Below are positions 1-6,192 of a stretch of 6,192 nt of DNA, piece after piece. A model generated the notes under the pieces. It was not told the DNA's origin. It saw only the letters and a program-made list of their open reading frames with translations, and did no database searches. The position numbers and the translations under genes were made by a program. Source of the stretch: Candidatus Aminicenantota bacterium (lineage in GTDB: Bacteria > Acidobacteriota > Aminicenantia > UBA2199); contig DAOVIP010000124.1 in the NCBI GenBank assembly GCA_030671465.1, forward strand, positions 1 through 6,192. The letters are read 5' to 3'. Each line of letters opens with the position of its first letter. Position 1 is the stretch's first letter.

Positions 1-348
1 GATTGTATTGAATATGCTTATGATGGCCAGACATTGATACTAAAACATGTGAATGCCGGTTTTAATTGTTGTCCCGGTGAAATACTGGCAGATATTGATA
101 TTGTTGGAAACCTGATTACCATTACTGAAAATGAACAGGAAGCCGGCTGTTTTTGCCTTTGCCTTTTTGATCTGGATTTCAGGATTGAAAACTTGGATCC
201 CGGTGAATATACCATTTGCATTATTGAACCATATGTACAGGTCGGGGATGAAATCCTTGAATTTACCATCCAACTCACTTCCGGTGCCAGTGGAATTTTT
301 TGCCTGAATCGAATCTATTATCCATGGGGGACATCTCCCTCTTTTTAA
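1..348 (+). CDS. Cys-rich hypothetical protein, 3' end (5' truncated by window)
   Basis: The frame is open from base 1 to a TAA at 346-348, giving 115 visible residues, so the start lies upstream of the window. A TTG at 34 is not a convincing start because the reading frame and the protein-like sequence continue before it. Visible features are Cys2, a CCP motif (Cys23-Cys24), and a tight cluster CFCLCLFDLDF (residues 50-60) followed by a turn-rich IENLDPGEY stretch (62-70) and Cys73. The alternating hydrophobic pattern suggests a small beta-sandwich. From memory, similar C-x-C-L-[FY]-D-L-x-[FY] segments occur in short exported or lipoprotein-like hypotheticals of Bacteroidota and related phyla; this was not checked by search. 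With several closely spaced cysteines, metal binding or disulfides are possible, but no function is claimed. The last codons form a terminator-like hairpin, so this gene is probably a separate transcription unit from the next one. Confidence 0.72.
   Translation, partial: DCIEYAYDGQTLILKHVNAGFNCCPGEILADIDIVGNLITITENEQEAGCFCLCLFDLDFRIENLDPGEYTICIIEPYVQVGDEILEFTIQLTSGASGIFCLNRIYYPWGTSPSF
326..346 (+). terminator. Compact rho-independent terminator overlapping the stop codon
   Basis: Bases 326-331 (GGGGGA) can pair with 336-341 (TCCCTC) through six pairs, including one G-U, around a CATC tetraloop. Five T residues (342-346) follow directly, and the last T is the first base of the TAA stop. The geometry (GC-rich stem, tetraloop, immediate T-run) is that of an intrinsic terminator, although the stem is short. 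It lies inside the final codons of the Cys-rich gene, so coding constraint could explain part of it. Confidence 0.42.
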
Positions 349-445
349 TTCCCTGAAAACCTTGGCCTTCTGCATTTAACTCCTTGCAGTAACCTATTCC
401 GGCTATGCAAGTATATCCTTCATGATATGTCGGTTACAAAGTTCG

Positions 446-488
446 ATATTGCAATATAGAACCTTTTCAGTGGTTTTAAATTGCAATT
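446..488. promoter_or_regulatory. Pair of ATTGCAAT palindromes, possible operator
   Basis: A perfect 12-bp palindrome, ATATTGCAATAT (446-457), and a perfect 10-bp palindrome, AATTGCAATT (479-488), share the core ATTGCAAT (448-455 and 480-487). Their centres are 32 bp apart, close to three helical turns, so two dimers could bind the same DNA face. They lie in the intergenic region about 80-120 bp before the DUF5916 start, and the second overlaps the possible -35 element. A role as a regulator site is inferred. AT-rich short palindromes also arise by chance. Confidence 0.3.
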
Positions 489-510
489 ACGGGCGAATAT
501 CGGATATATC
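481..510 (+). promoter_or_regulatory. Weak sigma70-like promoter candidate for the DUF5916 gene
   Basis: TTGCAA (481-486) and TATATC (505-510) are separated by 18 bp and lie about 60 bp before the ATG at 568. Each hexamer matches the consensus at only four positions. This is the best -35/-10 pair I could find in the 349-567 gap. It overlaps the second ATTGCAAT palindrome and a further palindrome, GGATATATCC (502-511), an arrangement that would suit repression. It remains a guess without transcript data. Confidence 0.22.
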
Positions 511-554
511 CAGATTATATTGAATCCAGAGGAAAAAAATGAAAGCTGTATTCA

Positions 555-560
555 GGGAGG
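555..560 (+). promoter_or_regulatory. Shine-Dalgarno deciding the DUF5916 start
   Basis: GGGAGG at 555-560 sits 7 bases before ATG 568. It selects this ATG over the in-frame TTG at 481, which has no recognisable ribosome site. The ATG also places a standard signal peptide at the N-terminus. Confidence 0.8.
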
Positions 561-567
561 ATATAAA

Positions 568-3204
568 ATGAAAAAACTGGCACTATTCATGGTATGTTTA
601 TTCTTGGGCCTGATGGTTTTGAACGGAACTTCTTTCCAGGGGAAGAAGATCTATAAAACCAAAAAAGTCAATCCCCATTCACCGGTGATTGATGGCAAAA
701 TCGATGATCCGGCCTGGCAGGGAGTCTCCTGGTCCGGTGATTTTATCCAGAGGAGACCTTACGAGGGCAAGGTACCATCCCAGAAGACCCAATTCAAAAT
801 CCTGTATGATGACCAAAATCTTTACATTGCCCTGAGGGCTCACGACAATCACCCGGCCAAAATCATCCGCCGGCTGGCCCGGAGGGATACCCTGGACGGA
901 GATTGGATGGAAGTGAATATTGACAGTTACAACGACAATCGAACCGCCTTTTCATTTGCCGTGAATGTGGCCGGGGTCAAGCGCGACCGAATGATTACCA
1001 ATGATGGCGGGAATGTGGATGAAAGCTGGGACCCGATCTGGAAAGTCAAAACCCGCATTGATGATCAGGGCTGGATAGCGGAAATGCGGATTCCCTTTGA
1101 TCAGCTGCGCTTCAGTGGCGAGACCAAGCAGATGTGGGGATTGCAGATGACCCGGTATTTGTTCCGGATGGAAGAGGAGTCCACCTGGCAATTTATTCCC
1201 AAAAATGCCCCGGGATGGGTTCACCTGTTCGGAGAGTTGCATGGACTCCAGAACATCCGCTCTAAACGCATTCTGGAATTGTTGCCTTATACGGTGGGTA
1301 TGGCTGAAAGATTTTCCGCTGAAGAGGGTAATCCCTTTTCCACCGGAAGTTTAAATGATATGAAACTGGGCCTGGATGGAAAAATCGGCTTGACCCGGGA
1401 TCTGACCCTGGATTTTACGGTAAATCCGGATTTCGGCCAGGTTGAGGCCGATCCCTCCGAGGTCAATCTCACCACTTATGAAACTTTTTTTGAGGAAAAA
1501 AGACCCTTCTTCATCGAGGGCCGGGATATATTGAATTACAGAATCATGACCGGGGACGGCAGTTTTGCCTATGACAACCTTTTTTATTCCCGGCGTATTG
1601 GAAGTTCACCACATTATTATCCGGAAACCCAGGACGGTGAGTTTGTCGATGTCCCGGACAAGACCTCCATTATCGGTGCCTTCAAAATCACCGGGAAAAC
1701 CAAGAATGGATTGTCCATCGGGATTCTGGACAGTGTCACCTCCAAGGAGAGTGCGGAGTTCGGAGGCCTGGGAGAACATTTTACCGAGACGGTTGAGCCC
1801 CTGACCAATTATTTTGTGCTCCGCCTGCAGCAGGATTACCGTGGAGGAGATACCAATTTGGGTGGTATAATAACCGCCACTCACCGGGATATCAATGATC
1901 CCCAGTTGAATTTTCTCCACCGGGGTGCCTATACCGGGGGATTGGATCTAACCCACGCCTGGAAAGATAAGACTTATAAGATTTTTGCCCGCCTGGTGGT
2001 CAGTCACGTATACGGTGACCGGGAAGCAATACTGAACACTCAGGAATCTCCCCTGCGCTATTTTCAACGGCCGGATGCTACCCATGTGGATGTGGATCCG
2101 GAGCGGACTTCATTGACCGGACATGGAGGAACGGTTTATTTTGGCAAGAGCGGAAACGGAAGCCTCCGGTTTTCAGCCGGAGTTACCTGGCGCTCGCCCG
2201 AACTGGAATTGAATGATTTGGGCTATCTCAGACAGGCCGATGTGATCATGCAGTGGGTTTGGGCCAACTACCGGATATTGAAGCCTACCTGGATTTTCCG
2301 TGATATCAGCTTCAATGCCAACCAGTGGAGGGGCTGGGATTTCAGCGGGGAAAATATCTTCGACGGAGGAAATATCGGCATCTACGGCCAGTTTAAAAAT
2401 TATTGGAGTTTAAGTGTGGGCACCAGCCGTCAGGATGAATCATTGTCTTCAACCGCTCTACGGGGCGGTCCCTCATTGCTTTACCCCGGTGGATGGGGCA
2501 GCTGGCTGGGAATTTACTCGGATAACCGGAAAGATTTGTGTTTCCGGGCCGGAGGGTATATGTTTTGGGGTGACACCGGTTCCCGTCGCTATAAAAACTA
2601 CTGGACAGGCCTGACTTTCCGGCCCAACAGCGCCATCACTGTTTCCGTTACTCCATCTTATAGCCTGAATGAAAATTTATTGCAGTATGTCAGCACCGTG
2701 GAACTCGGTTCTGAGAACCGCTATATATTTGCCACCATCAATCAAAAAACTCTGGCCCTGACTTTTCGACTCAATTTCAGTATCACTCCGGATCTTTCGA
2801 TTCAATTTTATGCTCAGCCCTATATTTCGGTGGGTGGTTACAGCCAATTCAAGCAAATTGCCAATCCCCGGGCCACTCAATTCGAGGATCGCTACCAATT
2901 GATTGACCAGGATCAAATAGGCTATGATGCGGTTGACAATATATACCACTTTGATGATGATCTGGACGGTTCCATTGATTATTCCATTGAAAATCCTGAT
3001 TTCAAATTTCTTGAATTCCGTTTCAACCTGGTCTTACGCTGGGAATACCGCCCCGGTTCCACGGTCTATCTGGTCTGGTCTCAGGGCAGGACCGATTGTA
3101 CCGAGGATGCCACCTTCAATATAGGTCCTGGCATGCGCGACCTGTTCACGGTAGAACCTCACAATGTCTTTCTGGTAAAATTCACTTACCGGTTCAATTT
3201 CTAA
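568..3204 (+). CDS. CBM9-like domain / DUF5916 outer-membrane beta-barrel protein
   Basis: This is an 878-aa exported protein. Residues 1-22 form a signal peptide (MKK followed by a long hydrophobic core). Residues about 36-222 look like a family 9 carbohydrate-binding-module-like (DOMON-type) domain, beginning with the characteristic IDGKIDDPAW (41-50) and ending near FGELHGL. The rest matches the DUF5916 pattern: NPDFGQVEADP (286-296), FFEEKRPFFIEG (307-318), then many aromatic amphipathic strands and a C-terminal FTYRFNF whose final Phe is typical of BAM-inserted outer-membrane proteins. The length is usual for the family. A DxDxDG loop (D796-D804) near the C-terminus could bind calcium. 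The biochemical role of DUF5916 proteins is not established; ligand binding or passage at the outer membrane is an inference. The start at 568 is preferred to TTG 481 because of the Shine-Dalgarno and the signal peptide. A codirectional hydrolase gene follows after 115 bp. I see no frameshift or truncation. Confidence 0.9.
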   Translation: MKKLALFMVCLFLGLMVLNGTSFQGKKIYKTKKVNPHSPVIDGKIDDPAWQGVSWSGDFIQRRPYEGKVPSQKTQFKILYDDQNLYIALRAHDNHPAKIIRRLARRDTLDGDWMEVNIDSYNDNRTAFSFAVNVAGVKRDRMITNDGGNVDESWDPIWKVKTRIDDQGWIAEMRIPFDQLRFSGETKQMWGLQMTRYLFRMEEESTWQFIPKNAPGWVHLFGELHGLQNIRSKRILELLPYTVGMAERFSAEEGNPFSTGSLNDMKLGLDGKIGLTRDLTLDFTVNPDFGQVEADPSEVNLTTYETFFEEKRPFFIEGRDILNYRIMTGDGSFAYDNLFYSRRIGSSPHYYPETQDGEFVDVPDKTSIIGAFKITGKTKNGLSIGILDSVTSKESAEFGGLGEHFTETVEPLTNYFVLRLQQDYRGGDTNLGGIITATHRDINDPQLNFLHRGAYTGGLDLTHAWKDKTYKIFARLVVSHVYGDREAILNTQESPLRYFQRPDATHVDVDPERTSLTGHGGTVYFGKSGNGSLRFSAGVTWRSPELELNDLGYLRQADVIMQWVWANYRILKPTWIFRDISFNANQWRGWDFSGENIFDGGNIGIYGQFKNYWSLSVGTSRQDESLSSTALRGGPSLLYPGGWGSWLGIYSDNRKDLCFRAGGYMFWGDTGSRRYKNYWTGLTFRPNSAITVSVTPSYSLNENLLQYVSTVELGSENRYIFATINQKTLALTFRLNFSITPDLSIQFYAQPYISVGGYSQFKQIANPRATQFEDRYQLIDQDQIGYDAVDNIYHFDDDLDGSIDYSIENPDFKFLEFRFNLVLRWEYRPGSTVYLVWSQGRTDCTEDATFNIGPGMRDLFTVEPHNVFLVKFTYRFNF

Positions 3205-3253
3205 ATCCGGAATCGAAAGATCCAGTTGGTTTTTCTGACTGCGGAAATCAATA

Positions 3254-3282
3254 TTGAATTCATCTTTCCTTTTGGCTACAAT
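3254..3282 (+). promoter_or_regulatory. Sigma70-like promoter for the hydrolase gene
   Basis: TTGAAT (3254-3259, four of six consensus) and TACAAT (3277-3282, five of six) are separated by the optimal 17 bp. Transcription would begin near 3289, leaving a leader of about 30 nt with the Shine-Dalgarno before ATG 3320. I see no clear terminator after the DUF5916 gene, so read-through from upstream could add to transcription. Confidence 0.45.
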
Positions 3283-3306
3283 AGTATGGTAAAACGGTTT
3301 GATCTG

Positions 3307-3313
3307 AAGGAGG
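3307..3313 (+). promoter_or_regulatory. Strong Shine-Dalgarno of the hydrolase gene
   Basis: AAGGAGG lies 6 bases before ATG 3320 and fixes the start. The predicted protein then begins directly with a signal peptide. Confidence 0.85.
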
Positions 3314-3319
3314 AATCAG

Positions 3320-6082
3320 ATGGGTTTTTTCAGGATCCCCGCAGTAATTTCACTCTTTTTTTGGCTATTGATTCCAACCAGTGGTCTGGTTGCATCTGTT
3401 CAATCCGATCAACCGTTGGGGAATCAGACCCTGCGGCTTGAAAATCGGTTTTTATCATGTGATATAAACATACAAGACGGGATACTGGTATCGGACCTGA
3501 TTAAAACCAGGGTGTGGCCGGCCGCCGGTAATCTCATTACATCCTGGCAGTTGAAAACCGACGGGAATTTCAGATTGGAAATTGTCTGGACCGGGTGGCG
3601 GGCACCCGGCAAACCGAATAATGCGAACAATCAAATGGTTTTCAACCATCGGGATTTCCGTGTCATTGATTGTAATCGTCAGAAGAAGTCCGGGGGTCTG
3701 GAGGTGATTAACATCTTCCTGAAGGGCCAGGGCAATCCTTTTGAGCTGAAAATAACCTATGCCCTGGCTGCCAATGCTTTTTACCTCCGCAGGCGGATAT
3801 CCATACGTGATTCCGGATCCGGCAAGCATTTTTTGCAATGGGTCTGGCCCCGGTATGGTTTTTTGGATGGAGATTTCAAAGCTCTCAAGCGAGGCGGATT
3901 CGGTCAGCCCCTGGTACTGGCCAAGCCAGGAATGGCTGCCTTTTTAGGCCTGGAGTATCCGGCTGCTGTGAACAAATTGATAGCGGGGCCAAACCGAAAA
4001 GTTGGAATCTGCTGCGGTCAGGTTATGGGTAAGCCGGTGGGAAAAGACTGGATCGTCAGCGAATGGGTGGTGCATTCCCTGACTCCGCAGCGGTCGGTCA
4101 AAACGTGGTTCATGAATTACCTGGATGACATCCGGGTGGCACCCCTCAAGCCATATATACTTTACAATACCTGGTATGACCTCCGAGCGCCTGAGATGGT
4201 CAAGAAAGCTGAAAATATCCTGAACGAAGAGAATGTAATGCGGATTATCAAGTTATTTGAGGATAACCTGGTAAAGCCTTTTGGATTAAGCCTGAATGCA
4301 TTTGTACTGGATGACGGCTGGGATGTGTACAGCAGTGATTGGCAATTGAGAACCAGGGAGTTTCCCCGGGGGCTGAAACCAATCAGCGATTACCTGAAAA
4401 AAAAGGGTACTGCCTTGGGAATCTGGTTGGGACCGACCGGGGGGTATTCCCATCGAGACAGGCGGATTAAATGGATGAAGCAGAATGGATATGAAGTCGT
4501 AGGCGATCAACTCTGCCTGGCCGGATCACGCTATAAAAAACTATTCAGGAAGCGGGTGGCTGAATTTGTCAAAAGGGATAAGTTGGGTTATTTTAAATGG
4601 GATGGGATCCAGTTTTCCTGCAGTGAACCCGGCCACGGTCACCCGGCCGGTATTTTTTCACGCCGTGCCGTGATGGAGTCGGTTATGGAGCTTTGTCAGA
4701 CAGTCCGGGAAGCTGATCCGGATATTTTTTTGAATATCACCTCCGGTACCTGGCTGAGTCCCTGGTGGGTGAAATATGCCAATACCATCTGGATGCAGGG
4801 TCATGACTATGGTTATGCCGATGTGCCCTCTATCAGTCGCCGTGACCGTGCCATGACCTACCGGGATGTGGTGTTGTTTGAAGGGCTGCGAAAAAACGAT
4901 TTCTGGTTCCCCATGGCCAATTTAATGACCCATGGCATCATTAAAGGGCATTTGCAAATGCTGGGGGGTGAGACGGAGCCTTTGGATAAGTTTACCGATA
5001 ATGCCCTGTTGTACGTGGCCAGGGGAGTATCCATATGGGAATTATATGTGTCTCCGGATCTTCTGACCCCGGGGGAGTGGCAGGCCATGGCAAAATCCAT
5101 CTTGTGGGCCCAAGACCGGTTTCCGATCTTGACCAGAACCGAGATGATCGGTGGAGATCCGGGACAGCAACAGGCTTACGGGTATATGCATGCCAGTGGA
5201 AATCGCGCTGTAATCGCTGTTCGAAATCCGGTAATTGATCCTGCGATTATTTGTCTACAGCTGAATTTTGATCCGGCAAGGGACAATTCGAATCCCGGGC
5301 TGGTTCTGGAAAGGATATATCCCACCCGCTGGGTCTCACCCCAACTGGTAGGCAGCGGGGATGAATTGAAAATATCATTAATGGGATTTGAAACCGCGGT
5401 TTATGATTTATACCCCCTGAGTGAGGCCACTGTCCCACTTCTGGCCGGGGCGGTTTTTGAAACAGATGTAAGTGATGAAAACAGTTACCGTATCCGGGTA
5501 CTGCAGACCGGTTCCGATCTGCGTATTCTGAATCCGAAGTGCATCAAAAGCCTGTCCAGTGAGGGTAAACCGGTTGATCTTGACCGGCTGAATTTCAGAA
5601 AGGAACTCTCCTCCCCGGTTCTGGATGATGAAAAAGTCCAGCTGGAAACCTGTTCTCAGGGATATTGTTTGAAAGTCCGGCTAAAGTCGACTCCCTCTAT
5701 GGAAAGCGGCCAGCTGGCCGTGTTGTTTGAAAACCAGAACAGTCGGGACAATACGGGGCTGCACCGGGTTCAGGTCCTCTGTAATGGGCAGGACCTCACC
5801 CCCGGGATCGAGGAGCAGAAGGGAAAGTGGCAATGGATTAAAATTCCGGTTGCCCCGGGCTGTCAGGCCATTGAAATATTATTTTCTGCTTCCCCGGGCC
5901 TTGGAAAAATATCCGGGAATCTCTCGGTCTGGTTGATTGCCCGGCAGCGTTTACCACTTACCCGTTTGACTTTTGAACTTCATGGTCAGTATTCGCTGCC
6001 TCCTCAACCGCCCCGTCCCTGGCCCCGGGGCATTGTTAAACAAACCATAAAATTAAAAGAATTCAGCCTGCAAGATCAATAA
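3320..6082 (+). CDS. Exported GH36/melibiase-like (clan GH-D type) glycoside hydrolase
   Basis: This is a 920-aa protein with a signal peptide at about residues 1-26 (MGFFR then a hydrophobic core, cleavage near LVAS). Residues about 35-270 form a beta-sandwich-like N-terminal region. Residues about 278-600 look like a TIM barrel with hallmarks of clan GH-D: YNTWYDLR (282-289), FVLDDGWD (328-335), GIWLGPTGGY (367-376) and YFKWDG with Asp428 as the likely nucleophile. The segment MQGHDYGYADVP carries Asp496 and Asp501, either of which could be the acid/base. Residues about 630-700 form the C-terminal beta-domain usual in such enzymes, ending in ETAVYDLYPL. A further 218 residues (about 703-920) are beta-rich with KWQWIKIP and are not recognised; they may be an accessory sugar-binding module. 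The likely activity is retaining cleavage of an alpha-linked galactose or related sugar, but the exact substrate and CAZy family cannot be fixed by eye. Related genes are often labelled alpha-galactosidase or enterotoxin. The protein is probably periplasmic or surface exposed. The upstream DUF5916 gene is codirectional, and the downstream gene converges. Confidence 0.8.
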   Translation: MGFFRIPAVISLFFWLLIPTSGLVASVQSDQPLGNQTLRLENRFLSCDINIQDGILVSDLIKTRVWPAAGNLITSWQLKTDGNFRLEIVWTGWRAPGKPNNANNQMVFNHRDFRVIDCNRQKKSGGLEVINIFLKGQGNPFELKITYALAANAFYLRRRISIRDSGSGKHFLQWVWPRYGFLDGDFKALKRGGFGQPLVLAKPGMAAFLGLEYPAAVNKLIAGPNRKVGICCGQVMGKPVGKDWIVSEWVVHSLTPQRSVKTWFMNYLDDIRVAPLKPYILYNTWYDLRAPEMVKKAENILNEENVMRIIKLFEDNLVKPFGLSLNAFVLDDGWDVYSSDWQLRTREFPRGLKPISDYLKKKGTALGIWLGPTGGYSHRDRRIKWMKQNGYEVVGDQLCLAGSRYKKLFRKRVAEFVKRDKLGYFKWDGIQFSCSEPGHGHPAGIFSRRAVMESVMELCQTVREADPDIFLNITSGTWLSPWWVKYANTIWMQGHDYGYADVPSISRRDRAMTYRDVVLFEGLRKNDFWFPMANLMTHGIIKGHLQMLGGETEPLDKFTDNALLYVARGVSIWELYVSPDLLTPGEWQAMAKSILWAQDRFPILTRTEMIGGDPGQQQAYGYMHASGNRAVIAVRNPVIDPAIICLQLNFDPARDNSNPGLVLERIYPTRWVSPQLVGSGDELKISLMGFETAVYDLYPLSEATVPLLAGAVFETDVSDENSYRIRVLQTGSDLRILNPKCIKSLSSEGKPVDLDRLNFRKELSSPVLDDEKVQLETCSQGYCLKVRLKSTPSMESGQLAVLFENQNSRDNTGLHRVQVLCNGQDLTPGIEEQKGKWQWIKIPVAPGCQAIEILFSASPGLGKISGNLSVWLIARQRLPLTRLTFELHGQYSLPPQPPRPWPRGIVKQTIKLKEFSLQDQ

Positions 6083-6093
6083 TGGGGCCCGAA

Positions 6094-6192
6094 TTATTCG
6101 TAACGGAGGGCTTCGATGGGGTCAAGCCGGGAGGCTTTTCGGGCCGGGTAAAATCCAAAAAAAACACCCACGGCTCCGGAGAAGAAAAAGGC
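6094..6192 (-). CDS. FtsX/MacB-type ABC transporter permease, C-terminal end (partial)
   Basis: Read on the minus strand, the frame is open from the window edge to a TAA (complement of TTA at 6094-6096) and gives 32 residues. They are a hydrophobic helix end, [17 protein letters not shown], followed by [15 protein letters not shown] and the stop. The G-x-Y-P-A-[RK]-K-A-[AS]-x-L-[DN]-P-[IV]-E-A-L-R-Y-E ending is the well-known C-terminus of MacB-like and other FtsX-domain permeases, where the last transmembrane helix passes into a short cytoplasmic tail. Such permeases work with an ATPase in efflux, lipoprotein handling or mechanotransmission; which applies here cannot be seen. The gene converges with the hydrolase, with 11 bp between stops. 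It is too short in this window for ordinary ORF calling. Confidence 0.9.
   Translation of the reverse strand, partial: AFFFSGAVGVFFGFYPARKASRLDPIEALRYE
6124..6139 (+). terminator. Weak terminator-like hairpin downstream of the hydrolase
   Basis: AAGCC (6124-6128) pairs with GGCTT (6133-6137) around a GGGA loop and is followed by TTC, 41 bases after the hydrolase stop. It lies within the permease coding sequence on the other strand, where the same bases encode Lys-Ala-Ser of a conserved motif, so coding constraint may be the whole explanation. The stem is short and the T-run is poor. Confidence 0.15.

Noticed and set aside
40..375. Minus-strand ORF of 111 codons opposite the Cys-rich gene
   Set aside because: It mirrors the plus-strand frame, has no ribosome site, and lacks the family-like composition seen on the plus strand.
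370..389. CTGCA/TGCAG inverted repeat after the first gene
   Set aside because: It is only a five-pair stem with a 10-base loop and no T-run, so it is weaker than the hairpin at 326-346.
481..567. N-terminal extension of the DUF5916 gene from TTG 481 (29 extra residues)
   Set aside because: There is no Shine-Dalgarno before 481, the extension would bury the signal peptide, and ATG 568 has a well-placed GGGAGG.
3205..3253. Terminator between the DUF5916 and hydrolase genes
   Set aside because: The only candidate (CAGT/ACTG around a T-rich loop) has a four-pair stem with the T-run inside the loop, not after the stem.
3226..3441. Plus-strand ORF of 71 codons spanning the gap and the start of the hydrolase gene
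   Set aside because: It runs through the promoter and Shine-Dalgarno and overlaps the signal-peptide region in another frame, with no recognisable protein features.
6109..6137. Alternating GGCTT-AAGCC-GGCTT stems resembling an attenuator
   Set aside because: The segment encodes the conserved permease tail on the minus strand; the pairings are short and best explained by codon content.

Overview
The window appears to come from a Gram-negative, non-proteobacterial chromosome of roughly even base composition. The evidence is a large outer-membrane-type protein ending in Phe with a CBM9-like N-terminus (DUF5916 type), an exported glycoside hydrolase, a Cys-rich exported-type fragment, and the tail of a MacB/FtsX-type ABC permease. 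This combination fits Acidobacteriota, Aminicenantes, or Bacteroidota/KSB1-like lineages. The assignment is an inference from gene content; no marker gene is present.

Layout. Positions 1-348 (+) hold the 3' end of a Cys-rich protein of unknown function. It ends in a compact hairpin and T-run that overlap its own stop codon. Positions 349-567 are an intergenic region with two ATTGCAAT-centred palindromes 32 bp apart and a weak promoter candidate. Positions 568-3204 (+) encode an 878-aa CBM9-like/DUF5916 protein with a signal peptide and a predicted outer-membrane beta-barrel. Positions 3205-3319 are a short gap with a good sigma70-like promoter (TTGAAT-17-TACAAT) and a strong Shine-Dalgarno. 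Positions 3320-6082 (+) encode a 920-aa exported hydrolase whose TIM barrel looks like clan GH-D (GH36/melibiase-like), with an extra C-terminal beta-rich extension. Positions 6094-6192 (-) are the last 32 codons of an FtsX/MacB-type permease, convergent with the hydrolase and only 11 bp from it. This fragment is too short for ordinary ORF calling but is recognisable from its C-terminal motif.

How the genes may work together: the DUF5916 protein and the hydrolase are codirectional, both exported, and 115 bp apart. A role in binding or admitting a glycan at the envelope and cleaving alpha-linked sugar is plausible, but the hydrolase appears to have its own promoter and the link is only positional. 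I saw no CRISPR array, insertion sequence, RNA gene or defence system. The most useful points are the two missed partial genes at the window edges, the corrected start of the DUF5916 gene, the unassigned GH-D-like hydrolase with its extra domain, and the paired palindromes.
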